From assembly GCA_965223405.1 (NCBI GenBank), contig CBDCWO010000006.1:2480001-2544000 (forward strand): a stretch of 64,000 bases of DNA. The letters run 5' to 3'. The first letter of the stretch is position 1, and every line of letters begins with the position of its first letter. The notes under the pieces are model-generated. The model saw only the letters and a program-made list of their open reading frames with translations, made no database searches and was not told the DNA's origin. Source of the DNA: CBDCWO01 sp965223405. GTDB taxonomy: Bacteria; Bacteroidota; Bacteroidia; Chitinophagales; Saprospiraceae. Both the position numbers and the translations under genes were made by a program. Below, piece after piece: positions 43,518 through 53,591 of this stretch.

Positions 43518-45275
43518 TCACTTTCCGAACCATCTCCCAAGAAGAAGACACCAAGTCTTACTAAGTTCCCAAGAAGAAGACACCAAGGTAAATTTTTTGA
43601 TTTGTTCTATATGGCTGAAGTTGGGGTTGATTTTATCAAGGATGGATTGAAATTTTGATAGAACTTTGGGTGAATTCAGATATTCGGAAAATTGATTTTT
43701 CTCTATTCCATGTAGTTTACACCATTTGATAAGACCTTCTCGCTCAGGAACGATTAAAGCAGAAACAAATTTGTATCCATCTCCGACGACCATCAAATTT
43801 TCGATTAAAAACTCTTCTTTGAACTTGGCCTCAATTGGTGCCGGAGCTACGTACTTGCCACCGGAAGTTTTTAATAATTCTTTTTTGCGGTCGGTAATTT
43901 TCAGAAAATCCTGGTTTTTCGAGCCCTTGACTAATCGACCTACATCTCCGGTATAAAGCCAGGTTTTACCCTCAAAACTTTTCAGAACCTCAGCAGTAAC
44001 CTCAGGTTTTTTATAATAACCCATCATTACGTTAGGTCCGGAAATAACTATTTCACCCTCGTCAGGTTCGTACACTGCTTCTTCCATGATCAGTCGGAGT
44101 TCAACACTTTCCAGCACGGGTCCCACAGTTCCCAATAAACATCCGTCAGGCTCAAACCTATTGATGCTAATGCCAGGAGAAGATTCTGTCAATCCATATC
44201 CTTCTCGAACCGGAATTCCTGCGGCTGAAAAGACACGGGCAATTTTTTCAGGACACGGTGCTGCACCGGTAATGATCCCTTTTACTTCGCCTCCAAGTGC
44301 TTCCCTCCATTTCGTGAAGATTAGTTTATCTGCAATTTTCCATTTCAGTGACTCGAAACCCTTTGCTTTGTAACCGTAACTAAAATTATCGGTTAGCCTT
44401 AACGCCCAAAAGAATAGACTCTTTCTGAATCCGGAGAGTTCCAGCCCCTTTAAATAAATCTTATCATACACTTTCTCTAATAATCTCGGTACACAAGTAA
44501 AAAAATGGGGTCGAACCATTTTTAAATCTCCGGAATCTCCACCAAGGTTATCAGTACCGGTATAAGCTATTTTTAGACCCATTGCTAGATAGGCAAACGA
44601 AGCAGCTCTTTCAAAAATATGACAGAGTGGTAAAAAACTTAAAACCCGGTCACCTTTATTTACAGGAATGATATGTTGTACTTCTCGGGTACTACTTAGT
44701 ACATTTAAATGATTGAGCATTACCCCTTTAGGTTCACCAGTGGTTCCCGATGTGTAAATAATTGTAAAAAGATCTTCTTCAAGTATCCGATCCCGTATGG
44801 AATACATGGCATCAGAAGGAGGTTGGAAAAGATCTTTCCAATAAGCACCATTCCCTTTTTCCCAAGCAAAGATGGTAGGTAATTGGGTTTGTGCATCTTG
44901 CGCCTGAAGTATCTTTTCTTTAAGATCACCCGGACCCACAAAACAAGCAACAGCCTCCGATTCCTTCAGAATATAGGCATATTCAGCAGGACTGATTGTA
45001 GGGTATAAGGGGATGGAAATCATTCCAGCCATTTGCAGGGCCAAATCGGTAATTGTCCATTCCGGAATATTTTTATAAGAAACGAGTGCAATCTTATCAC
45101 CAGGACTGAAGCCATGATGCAGGAGTCCACTTGCAAGCTGCTCCGCTTCATTAAGTACCTCAGCGGTAGATTTAAAAACCCATTTATCCTCAATCTTGGA
45201 ACCCATGCATTTTGTCAAAGGAAAAAACTCCAATTGCTGATACAATAAGTCAAATACTCTCAATGCTTTCTTCAT
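43518..45275 (-). CDS. AMP-dependent long-chain acyl-CoA synthetase with frameshifted C-terminus
   Basis: 585 residues as read. P-loop YTSGTTGEPKGVMLNHLN, GYGLTESSPGISINRF, YTGDVGRLV and ITDRKKELLKTSGGKYVAP are the adenylation motifs of the FadD15-like group, which activates fatty acids with ATP and CoA. After TLVSSSWELS the reading leaves the family pattern and stops at 43518. A second frame, open from there to a TGA at 43436, encodes GSESELTPTLKLKRRVI and the normal end, including the conserved TPTLKL-K segment that holds the catalytic Lys region. A 21-nt block present twice (43535-43555, 43567-43587) marks an insertion as the cause. Probably reduced or lost activity, or an assembly error. 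Overlaps its paralogue's stop by 4 bp. Confidence 0.85.
   Translation of the reverse strand: MKKALRVFDLLYQQLEFFPLTKCMGSKIEDKWVFKSTAEVLNEAEQLASGLLHHGFSPGDKIALVSYKNIPEWTITDLALQMAGMISIPLYPTISPAEYAYILKESEAVACFVGPGDLKEKILQAQDAQTQLPTIFAWEKGNGAYWKDLFQPPSDAMYSIRDRILEEDLFTIIYTSGTTGEPKGVMLNHLNVLSSTREVQHIIPVNKGDRVLSFLPLCHIFERAASFAYLAMGLKIAYTGTDNLGGDSGDLKMVRPHFFTCVPRLLEKVYDKIYLKGLELSGFRKSLFFWALRLTDNFSYGYKAKGFESLKWKIADKLIFTKWREALGGEVKGIITGAAPCPEKIARVFSAAGIPVREGYGLTESSPGISINRFEPDGCLLGTVGPVLESVELRLIMEEAVYEPDEGEIVISGPNVMMGYYKKPEVTAEVLKSFEGKTWLYTGDVGRLVKGSKNQDFLKITDRKKELLKTSGGKYVAPAPIEAKFKEEFLIENLMVVGDGYKFVSALIVPEREGLIKWCKLHGIEKNQFSEYLNSPKVLSKFQSILDKINPNFSHIEQIKKFTLVSSSWELSKTWCLLLGRWFGK
43535..43587. repeat. 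duplicated 21-nt block inside the acyl-CoA synthetase gene
   Basis: A 21-nt block beginning TCCCAAGAAGAAGACACCAA occurs at 43535-43555 and again at 43567-43587 (period 32). Between them lie 11 unrelated bases. The duplication is out of phase with the codons. Confidence 0.9.
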
Positions 45276-47032
45276 GGTAACACTTTGTACATGTTATCGA
45301 TTACTTTGCGGTATTTCTCAAAAATCTGTTTGCGCCGAAGTTTCCAAGTTGTAGTTATTTCTCCGGAGTCTACTTGCCATTGATCACCGATTAATGTAAA
45401 TCTTTTTATCTGCTCATGGTGCATAAGGCCCTGATTGATGCGGTCGATTATATTTTGGTAGAAATTAACCACTTCAGGATTATGTACCATATAAGCACCT
45501 GCGGTCCAGTGTACTTTGTTTTGATGACACCATTTTTCAAGAGACTTCATCTCTGGAATTAACAATGCCGTTACAAAGGATCGTTGATAACCAATGATCA
45601 CCGCATGATCAATATAGGGAGATTTTTCCAAAAGTTGCTCGATTATTAAAGGATAGATAAACTTTCCTGAAGAGGTTTTGATTACATCATTTTTTCGATC
45701 CGTAATTTGTAAAAATCTCTTGTCAATCCATCTTCCTATATCTCCGGTCCTCAACCAGCCCTCATGAAATGCCTGTTTGGTTGCAACTTGGTCTGTGTAC
45801 CCAATCATTACACCGGGGCCTTTGACCAATATCTCTCCATTCCCATTTTCATCCGGATTATCAATTCGTACGTTTACTCCCGGTATGGGAATCCCTGCAG
45901 TACCAAATCGATTGCCGCCTGGTTCAAACCGATTCATACTAATAACCGGTGACGTTTCAGTCATCCCATATCCTTCTCTAATTTTAATACCAGCTGCAGA
46001 AAACATCCGGGCCAGTTGCTCATTTAATGCTGATGCGCCCACTAAAATGCCTTTTACCTCACCTCCCAATAATTTTTTCCAGCGTCTAAATACCAAAATC
46101 TTGAGGATACCCAACTTAAACCACCATCCGGGTGATTTTTTGATACCCTTGCCGTATTTCTTTCCAATTTCAATGGCCCATAAATAAATGTTTTTATGGA
46201 TCCAGGGACTATCTTTTAATTGAACCATCAAATTTTCATAAACTTTTTCCAGGATTCTGGGGACCACTGTTAAAAAGTGAGGTCGTACCCTCACGATTTC
46301 TTTAAATCCTTCTGCAGGACCCTTTACAAAATGAATACTCAATCCTGCAGCCAGATAGGTATAGATCACCATTCGCTCGAAAATGTGAGAGATAGGAAGT
46401 AAGCTTAACGACCGATGTCCGGGTTTGATCGGCACCAGAGGTAAAACAGACTTAATATTTGATACCAGGTTACTGTGAGTGAGACATACTCCTTTTTGAA
46501 TTCCTGAAGATCCCGAGGTGTACACAATGGTTGCTATGTCTTCAGGGATTATTTCCGGGAATTGGTAATTTTGGGCAGATACCTCGCCGTCGAAAAGCCC
46601 GTCTTTTTGCTGGTTATGAAAAGGAATCCATTTTAATTCCGGTACGGTTTTTTGATAATCCATTATCTCTACATCCGGAGCATGGAATATGATATTAATT
46701 TGAGCATCTTGAATTAAGTAGGAAAAATCTTCAAGATGTAAGTAATTGTGAATGATTATGGGTATAATTCCCGCTTTTTGACTTCCCAGATCTGCAACTA
46801 ACAATTCCGGGCTCCCCATATTCGTAAAAAACCCAATCCGATCACCTTGATTTACATTCCATTTTTTTAGGCGCACTGCAAATTGTTCAACCCCAGATAC
46901 GGCTTCTTTAGTAGAAAGTCCCACCCATTTATTTTCTACCAGACCAAGTAAACTTTGTCGCAAGGGATATTTTTGTGCTTGATAGTCGAGTAGATCAAAA
47001 GTACGAGTAAAATCAAATCCTGTTCCAGACAT
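45272..47032 (-). CDS. AMP-dependent long-chain acyl-CoA synthetase
   Basis: 586 residues, a full-length FadD15-like enzyme. YTSGSSGIQKGVCLTHSNL (P-loop), GYGMTETSPVISMNRF, RTGDIGRW, ITDRKNDVIKTSSGKFIYP and the C-terminal ITTTWKLRRKQIFEKY, with the Lys-bearing segment, are intact. It forms fatty-acyl-CoA from free fatty acid, ATP and CoA at the membrane. It is the first gene of a pair; its stop overlaps the ATG of the second by 4 bp. The two proteins are clearly paralogous along their whole length, so the pair came from a duplication. Confidence 0.93.
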   Translation of the reverse strand: MSGTGFDFTRTFDLLDYQAQKYPLRQSLLGLVENKWVGLSTKEAVSGVEQFAVRLKKWNVNQGDRIGFFTNMGSPELLVADLGSQKAGIIPIIIHNYLHLEDFSYLIQDAQINIIFHAPDVEIMDYQKTVPELKWIPFHNQQKDGLFDGEVSAQNYQFPEIIPEDIATIVYTSGSSGIQKGVCLTHSNLVSNIKSVLPLVPIKPGHRSLSLLPISHIFERMVIYTYLAAGLSIHFVKGPAEGFKEIVRVRPHFLTVVPRILEKVYENLMVQLKDSPWIHKNIYLWAIEIGKKYGKGIKKSPGWWFKLGILKILVFRRWKKLLGGEVKGILVGASALNEQLARMFSAAGIKIREGYGMTETSPVISMNRFEPGGNRFGTAGIPIPGVNVRIDNPDENGNGEILVKGPGVMIGYTDQVATKQAFHEGWLRTGDIGRWIDKRFLQITDRKNDVIKTSSGKFIYPLIIEQLLEKSPYIDHAVIIGYQRSFVTALLIPEMKSLEKWCHQNKVHWTAGAYMVHNPEVVNFYQNIIDRINQGLMHHEQIKRFTLIGDQWQVDSGEITTTWKLRRKQIFEKYRKVIDNMYKVLP

Positions 47033-47170
47033 GTAATTCTATAAATAATTAACTCTCTTGCTATTATAAGGAAAAGGATTAGGGTTTCGAAATTGTAGTT
47101 AAAATATCTTAATTCGAACCCATGAGATCTTTTTACCAACACACACTTGTCCTGTCTTCCAATATTATAA

Positions 47171-49390
47171 TTAATAAACGATCCACTCGTCTGCAAAAAT
47201 CCATGCAGGTAGACCCGCTCCATGATGCCAATCCGGAGGTGTCAGTAGATTTGTGGCCTCGACTTTGAGATATCTGGCTGTGACCGGATCAAATGAAAGG
47301 TCAAAATCCTGAATGTCGTTAATCTTACTGCTTGGAGATAGCGGTTTGGTATTAATAACTGACCCCAATTTTCTGAACTTTCTGTCTTCTCCGGCATAAT
47401 AGTAGGTTACCTGTTGAGGGAAAAAGACCAGGTGGTTAACTACCTGTAGGAATGCCATACCACAATGAGTAACTTTTTGGGGCGATTGCAAATCCAATTC
47501 TGCGACCATATGATTTCCTTCAAATCCCAACCAATTGGCAAAAAAACTTGCGCCTCCCTGTGCACCATCAGTAAGAACTTGTGGATCTTCACCTGCATAT
47601 TTTTTTGGTTTGGTGTGGAGTGTAACAACACGATTGATGGCAATATTGGGTTTGTTGGCTCTGACAATTGTGCGATTCCATCCGGCGAGATATTCTGCTA
47701 CCGAATATCTCATTTCATTCATAAGTGTGATGTTATTATCGGCACATGTAGCTTCGAATCGATCTAAAGTCACTTGAAAGTCCGGATTTGTTTTTCCGGT
47801 TTCACTGGAAACCAAAGAAAAGGAGGAAGAAATATTTTTGCGATACGCTTCAAGCACGGCATAATCCAAACCGATACGGGCCATATGCACTCTTTTTTTG
47901 ACTTGTTCATTGTCGGAAGCTGATTCAGCCTGAGTGAAATATTTCATGTATTCCGTCAATCTATTTGGGTGGAGAAAACTATTAAAAGCCTGTGAAGGAT
48001 CTCCATACAGATAAAGAAAAAAGTCTTCATCCTCGTCAAGGGCATCATGAACAGAATTGATGTATGCCATAATGAATTCATGAGCAGATTCGTAGTAGTG
48101 CTTGGAAAAATCAGTCATGAGCGAGTCAACATCTAAATCGGGATTCCACAATAATTTAGCTGTTAAGTAAACGCGGAAATCAAATAGGTCGCTAGGGTGG
48201 TGACTATGTTGTTCGAATATCCATTTCGTTTGATTGTTTCTAAAAAATTGAATATTGGGTTGTAAAGTCCTCAAATTGGGAAATGGGGCCAGAAAATTGG
48301 TAAATTGAGTGGTATAATCCCAAATACGAAGGGTGGCGTCCAGTTTATTCCAGTCATTCATATCATCAGCAAACTGGGTACAATTTTGGGTGATTGGACC
48401 ACTTCGGTCACATTCAATCGAACACAGCGTTACCAAAACATTTTTAGCGGGTTTAACACTACCGGGTTTACGGGTGTATTGATAAGCTAGGGTAGAGATA
48501 ATTTTATCTGGGAATTCTGTTGCTACCTGGTTGACAAAATGAATCATAGTACCACCAGGACCTCCATACTGTTGATCGGAATATTTACAAGATTCACACA
48601 TACAATATTGGGAATTGTCATCCTGACTGACAGAAACAACCAAGGCCTCAGGATTGCGTTTAAAATGTGCTTGCACTGAATCGATAATGATCTGTAAGAC
48701 TTGAGAATTAGTTAAACAAAGTTGGGTTGAGATCCTGCGTCCTTTGCGAAGTGCGAAGTATTCGGGATGCTTGTCCATGTACTGATCGCGAGGAAGGAAG
48801 CGATGGAAGGTATGAACTCTGGCTTTTGGGGTATAATATGGAAATGCAGAGTTGGTAACTTTGTGTTTAAGTGCAAATTTAGGATTTTCATAAAAACTAC
48901 GGGCATGAACTGTCCGAGTCGCAACATCTGGAGTGTATGAATATTCCAGATTCCGGTTTACTTTAATTTCTTTGAGCAATGGAATAAAATCCGTTTCCGG
49001 ATCCAACCAACGATATCCAATTTCTTTTTCCAGAAAATCATAAACTGCATAGTAAAGGTGTAAACTATCACTTCCGCTGATATGGACATTCCCTTCTTTT
49101 GCAAAATATCGAGTATTACCCGGTTTCAAAGGGTCGAAACTGTATTCCAAGGAATGTATCTCCAAGATAATGGCGGGATGATTTTCTGTAATTGAACTTT
49201 GGATGACGACCTCACCTTTTATACTTTTACCCAGTAATAAGGCGAGTTCTTGAGCTGCATTGGAAGTGGATGCGGATGGTGAAACCACGATCAATGTATT
49301 TTGACCAGTTTGGTTATAAAGGATAATATGGCTATCCTCTTGACAACTACACCATATTAAGAAAATTAATAAACCAAGAGCATATCTCAT
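47171..49390 (-). CDS. DUF4838 family lipoprotein with C-terminal carbohydrate-binding-like domain
   Basis: 739 residues, lipobox Cys16 (FLIWCSC). Residues about 25-140 resemble the N-terminal domain of GH67/GH20-type enzymes (EIHSLEYS, YAVYDFLEKEIGYRWLDPETDF). About 190-450 is DUF4838: HTFHRFLPRDQYMDKHPEYFA, QLCLTNSQVL, SVSQDDNSQYCMCESC, IIHFVNQVATEFPDK-like and RIWDYTTQFTNFLAPFPNL. The last ~140 residues (NIAINRVVTLHTKPKKYAG, DLSFDPVTARYLKVEATNLL) look like an F5/8 type C (CBM32-like) domain. Probably a glycoside hydrolase of the cell surface; specificity unknown. It is divergent from the fusion-dehydrogenase operon and may belong to the same locus. Confidence 0.85.
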   Translation of the reverse strand: MRYALGLLIFLIWCSCQEDSHIILYNQTGQNTLIVVSPSASTSNAAQELALLLGKSIKGEVVIQSSITENHPAIILEIHSLEYSFDPLKPGNTRYFAKEGNVHISGSDSLHLYYAVYDFLEKEIGYRWLDPETDFIPLLKEIKVNRNLEYSYTPDVATRTVHARSFYENPKFALKHKVTNSAFPYYTPKARVHTFHRFLPRDQYMDKHPEYFALRKGRRISTQLCLTNSQVLQIIIDSVQAHFKRNPEALVVSVSQDDNSQYCMCESCKYSDQQYGGPGGTMIHFVNQVATEFPDKIISTLAYQYTRKPGSVKPAKNVLVTLCSIECDRSGPITQNCTQFADDMNDWNKLDATLRIWDYTTQFTNFLAPFPNLRTLQPNIQFFRNNQTKWIFEQHSHHPSDLFDFRVYLTAKLLWNPDLDVDSLMTDFSKHYYESAHEFIMAYINSVHDALDEDEDFFLYLYGDPSQAFNSFLHPNRLTEYMKYFTQAESASDNEQVKKRVHMARIGLDYAVLEAYRKNISSSFSLVSSETGKTNPDFQVTLDRFEATCADNNITLMNEMRYSVAEYLAGWNRTIVRANKPNIAINRVVTLHTKPKKYAGEDPQVLTDGAQGGASFFANWLGFEGNHMVAELDLQSPQKVTHCGMAFLQVVNHLVFFPQQVTYYYAGEDRKFRKLGSVINTKPLSPSSKINDIQDFDLSFDPVTARYLKVEATNLLTPPDWHHGAGLPAWIFADEWIVY

Positions 49391-49670
49391 TTCTACCTGA
49401 TTGAATTACTTCTAAATATAATTACACGAATACCTTGCAGGAATCCTCGGTGATCAGAACGCAAAGATCCGGTAAAAATAAATCATAATTATCCGAAACT
49501 TGAAATAATTTAAAAATCCTTAATCTCGATTATATTGGAATTTTCTGAAAGATTAAAATAATCATTCACTAAGTGGATTAAAAGCTAATTCCTCATCTAT
49601 TAAACATATCCCAGGATATTAAACTGGGAATTATTATATTCTCAACTACTAATTCTTATTTTTAAGGTCA
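49391..49670. promoter_or_regulatory. divergent intergenic region with a 6-bp inverted repeat
   Basis: 280 bp between two divergent carbohydrate genes. TCCCAG (49609-49614) and CTGGGA (49624-49629) face each other with nine bases between, 41 nt before the GTG of the fusion gene. TATATTTA on the minus strand about 30 nt before the DUF4838 gene is one mismatch from the -7 consensus. No regulator gene is adjacent. Confidence 0.3.
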
Positions 49671-52600
49671 GTGAAAAATCAATTTTTCGATATTTTAAGA
49701 GGTTTCTGCATTGTTCTAGTTTGCACCGCTATAACTTCATGTAATATCGATCGAACGCCAACTGATGAAAAGGAATTTTATGCAGAAGAAAGCGAGGATC
49801 AGGTTAAGGTATATTTAAAGGGCCAAACCCTGCCAGTGGTCATTCAAAATGCGAAATCTGATTTTCGTCCTTACATTCATCCCATTAAGGCACCTCAATC
49901 TGCGATAAATCTGACAGAGGTTAGTCCAGGTCATCATCTGCACCAAACTGGACTTTTTTGGGGATTCACACGAGTCAATGGATCTGAAACTCATCCGGAT
50001 ACCTTGAAAAAATGGTTTTATCGGAGTCAGATACCCAAGTCAGTTAAGGACCAGATTGGTCGAGATTATTTCCATAATCCCGGTAAAGATTACTGGCGTA
50101 GAGTGTCCTTTGGATTACTCAATTCGGAGGGGGAAGAAATTCGATGGAATACGGTATACGATATGCTTGATGAGGAGGGAAGGCCTATTCTCCGCGAGAC
50201 TCAGACCTGGACATTCAGGCAACTGGGTGAATACTATTTGTTGAGTTTAGAATGGAAAGGTAATGCTATTGTAGATATTACAATCAATGAATTTGACTAT
50301 GGTGGTTTGTTTTTAAGAATGCCCTGGCGCAAAGAAAATGAGGGAGAGGTGGTTAACATTGCTCGCCAACGTAATGAAAAGGCTGAAGGACAACGGGCCA
50401 TGTGGGTGGATGTAGGTATGGCTATTGAAGGTTTGCCGGAATGGGGACATATTGCATTATTTGATCATCCAAAAAATGATGGATTCCCACAGAAATGGCG
50501 TGTGGATGGACAATTAGGGGTTGGACCAGTCAGGGCTAGAATGGGAGATTGGGAGATCGCACAGGGTGATTCTACAATTTTTAAACACCAAATTGTTGCC
50601 TATTCGGGAGAATTCAGTGATGTAAAATTGGATGAGCTTTGGACTGAATATTCAGAAGGTAAAGGTTTGTACAATAAGTCAGTATTGTGGACTCTGGCAC
50701 GGCGAGAAGGACACGAGGCAAAATTTCTATCTCCGACTGAGGCCGTTGAAGAAATGACGATAAAAGATGGTTACGCTGTCAATGTATTTGCTTCGGAACC
50801 AATGATAACCCAGCCCATGGCGTTTTGCTGGGATAATCGGGGACGGATGTGGATTGCTGAGAATAGGGATTATGAGTCCAGAGGTACTGGCTTTTCCAAT
50901 TCAGGAGATAGTCGGATATTAATTCTTGAGGATACGGATAGAGATGGTACTGTAGATAAAAGAACAATATTCTACGAGGGTATTCCATTTCCATCAGCCA
51001 TAGCAGTGGGATTTGATGGCCTATTTTTAGGAGCTCCTCCCAATCTGCTATTTATCCCAGATAGAGATCAGAACGATATACCTGAATCTGAAGATATTAA
51101 AGTGTTACTAACCGGTTGGGGTATTCGTGATCGGCACGAAACCATTAATAGCTTGCATTGGGGGCCTGACGGATGGCTGTATGGATTAGAAGGATTTGCT
51201 ACTCCATCCAAGATCAGAAAACCTAAGGGCAAAGGTCGGATATATAGGGCTTATGAAGAGTTTCCCAAAGATTTGTTAGAATCCAATGGAGTGGATATAA
51301 ATGGAGGAGTATGGAGGTTTCATCCGGTCAAGGAAAGATTTGAGGTAGTGGCTCATGGATTCAGTAATCCATGGGGAATAGACTATGATGCAAAAGGTCA
51401 GTTGTTTATTTCTGCTTGCGTAATTCCGCACCTTTTTCATGTAATTCCCGGAGGGATATATCACCGTCAGGGAGGAAGGCATTTTAATCCCCATATCTAC
51501 AAGGATATCCGAACGATTGTCGATCACCGGCATAGGTCAGCCCATGGAGGTGCGAGAGTCTATCAATCGGATGCATTCCCTCGTGAACAGCACGGGCGAA
51601 TTTTTATGGCAAACATACATGAACATGCCGTTTTGTCGGATATATTGATACCACAAGGCTCTGGGTATAAGGCCAGTCACGGTGAAGATTTTATGCTGGC
51701 GAACAATGCCCAATGGATCGGATTCAGTATGGAAATTGGGCCGGAAGGAGGTTTATACGTTTTGGATTGGCATGATGCTGATATTTGTGGAACGGAGGTG
51801 AAGAACAAGGAAACAGGACGTGTATTCAGAATGATGCCCGAGGATGTATTGGCTGAGCAATGGGAAGGGAGATACGATGATTTGGATAAATTTTCCGATC
51901 AACGTTTAGTGGAATTACAAAGTATACCAAGTGATTGGCATGCACGACGGAGTAGGCTAATTTTGCAAAAAAGAGTCACCACAGGACCAATTAACTCAGA
52001 GGCTATTGAAAGTCTATTTAAGCTGTTGAAGTCTAAAAATACGGATCACAGACTTAGGGCTTTGTGGAGTCTATATCTTACAAATTCTATCCAAGCGGAT
52101 TATTTGATTAGATTACTATCTGATCCCGACCCTTATATCAGAGGTTGGTCCATACAGCTTCTTTGTGAAGACAAGAATCCACTTCCGGAAGCTATGGACC
52201 AGATGATAAAAATGGCGCGTACAGAAAAATCAGCCGTAGTGCGATTATATCTGGCAGCAGCATTGCAAAGGATTAATGACGAAGATCGATGGAATATAAC
52301 CAAAGGTCTGATTAAACATTCAGAGGATGCGGATGACCACAATATTCCCAAGATGATTTGGTTTGGTATAGAACCATTAGTTGAAAGTAATCCGGAGCAG
52401 GCAATTTCTTTAATATCAACAAATTCAATACCGCTAATAAGTAATCATATTGCCCGCCGTTTGGTTGCAGCCGGTAAAATGGAGTATTTGTTGCCGGCTC
52501 TGGAAAAAAGGACCAATCGGTTCGATCTTTTAGAAGGTATGCTAGCAGGATTGGAATCTCAAACCGATATTGTGACACCAGCTGGTTGGAACAAAGTTTA

Positions 52601-53567
52601 TCAAAGTTTAATATCTGATCCTAAGCTTTCCTCTATTGCTTTATTAGTTGCCCAACGACTTGGAAGTTTATCCGCAACCAAAGAGATGTTAGACATATTA
52701 AGCAATCAACAAGTTGAGGTAAATAAGAAGCTAAATGCCATAACGGGTTTAGCCAGTCAGCAAAATCAGGAGCTTATTCAAATGGTTCCGGATTTAATAA
52801 ATGATCCAAACCTGAGCGTAGCCATAATTAGAAGTATCGCTTCCTATTCCAGAAAAGAATTTGGAGAACTCTTGCTAAACCGATATGCTGATTTTAATCA
52901 GGAAGAGAAGCAAGAAGCGATTCACACCTTAGCTTCAAGACCGGTTTATGGACAATTTCTTGCTCAAGCAATTAAGGATAAACAAATACCCCGGAAAGAA
53001 ATTCCTGCATACGTCGCACGACAATTACGCCGGGTGGTTGGAAATGGATTTGTGGAAATATGGGGTCCCATCGATCAGTTATCGTCAGACTTTCAAGCAG
53101 AATACACCAAATACGAAAAACTTCTAACCGATCAGGCTATTGCCAGTGCCAATCTAAACAACGGTCAAAAGATTTTCAAAACAACATGTGGACCCTGTCA
53201 TCAAATGTATGGAACTGGTGGTATGCTTGGCCCGGACCTGACCGGATCGAATCGCACGAACACCACCTATTTATTATCTAACATTATTGAACCGAGTAGC
53301 GATATTCAAGACGATTACAAAATGGTAATTATTACTACTTTGCAAGGTAGAACTTATAGTGGCAACATCGTAAGCGAAAGTGAACGGGAAGTAGCCATTC
53401 GTGTAGTGGGCCAGGAAGACATTAAGATCAGGAAATCAGAAATTCAGTCACGGGAAATTACTCCAAAATCAATGATGCCGGAAGGATTATTAAAAAATAT
53501 GACAGATCAGGAAGTATTGGATCTTATAGCTTATCTTAAGCACTATGATCATAATACTTCTCATTAA
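49671..53567 (+). CDS. DUF6807 - PVC-type dehydrogenase - HEAT - cytochrome c fusion lipoprotein
   Basis: 1298 residues, GTG start; lipobox Cys24 anchors it. Order of domains: DUF6807 at about 55-335 (HHLHQTGLFWGFTRVNG, FDHPKNDGFPQKWRVDG); a glucose/sorbosone-dehydrogenase-like propeller of the 'membrane-bound dehydrogenase' type at about 350-740 (FCWDNRGRMWIAENRDY, LHWGPDGWLYGLEGF, VAHGFSNPWGIDYD, DHRHRSAHGGARVYQ); HEAT-like helices at about 760-1150; a c-type cytochrome with CGPCH (Cys1173, Cys1176, His1177), ending in the 'heme-binding' tail (MPEGLLKNMTDQEVLDLIAYL). The propeller presumably oxidises a sugar and passes electrons to heme. The DUF6807 motif has Gln in place of the last His. 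First gene of the 49671-60931 operon; the next starts 24 bp on. Confidence 0.9.
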   Translation: MKNQFFDILRGFCIVLVCTAITSCNIDRTPTDEKEFYAEESEDQVKVYLKGQTLPVVIQNAKSDFRPYIHPIKAPQSAINLTEVSPGHHLHQTGLFWGFTRVNGSETHPDTLKKWFYRSQIPKSVKDQIGRDYFHNPGKDYWRRVSFGLLNSEGEEIRWNTVYDMLDEEGRPILRETQTWTFRQLGEYYLLSLEWKGNAIVDITINEFDYGGLFLRMPWRKENEGEVVNIARQRNEKAEGQRAMWVDVGMAIEGLPEWGHIALFDHPKNDGFPQKWRVDGQLGVGPVRARMGDWEIAQGDSTIFKHQIVAYSGEFSDVKLDELWTEYSEGKGLYNKSVLWTLARREGHEAKFLSPTEAVEEMTIKDGYAVNVFASEPMITQPMAFCWDNRGRMWIAENRDYESRGTGFSNSGDSRILILEDTDRDGTVDKRTIFYEGIPFPSAIAVGFDGLFLGAPPNLLFIPDRDQNDIPESEDIKVLLTGWGIRDRHETINSLHWGPDGWLYGLEGFATPSKIRKPKGKGRIYRAYEEFPKDLLESNGVDINGGVWRFHPVKERFEVVAHGFSNPWGIDYDAKGQLFISACVIPHLFHVIPGGIYHRQGGRHFNPHIYKDIRTIVDHRHRSAHGGARVYQSDAFPREQHGRIFMANIHEHAVLSDILIPQGSGYKASHGEDFMLANNAQWIGFSMEIGPEGGLYVLDWHDADICGTEVKNKETGRVFRMMPEDVLAEQWEGRYDDLDKFSDQRLVELQSIPSDWHARRSRLILQKRVTTGPINSEAIESLFKLLKSKNTDHRLRALWSLYLTNSIQADYLIRLLSDPDPYIRGWSIQLLCEDKNPLPEAMDQMIKMARTEKSAVVRLYLAAALQRINDEDRWNITKGLIKHSEDADDHNIPKMIWFGIEPLVESNPEQAISLISTNSIPLISNHIARRLVAAGKMEYLLPALEKRTNRFDLLEGMLAGLESQTDIVTPAGWNKVYQSLISDPKLSSIALLVAQRLGSLSATKEMLDILSNQQVEVNKKLNAITGLASQQNQELIQMVPDLINDPNLSVAIIRSIASYSRKEFGELLLNRYADFNQEEKQEAIHTLASRPVYGQFLAQAIKDKQIPRKEIPAYVARQLRRVVGNGFVEIWGPIDQLSSDFQAEYTKYEKLLTDQAIASANLNNGQKIFKTTCGPCHQMYGTGGMLGPDLTGSNRTNTTYLLSNIIEPSSDIQDDYKMVIITTLQGRTYSGNIVSESEREVAIRVVGQEDIKIRKSEIQSREITPKSMMPEGLLKNMTDQEVLDLIAYLKHYDHNTSH

Positions 53568-53591
53568 TTGTTTTAGTTAAATCCAAGATCT

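Noticed and set aside
49671..53567. two separate genes joined by a missed stop
   Set aside because: The frame is continuous, with no internal ribosome-binding site or signal peptide before the propeller domain; a fusion is the simpler reading.
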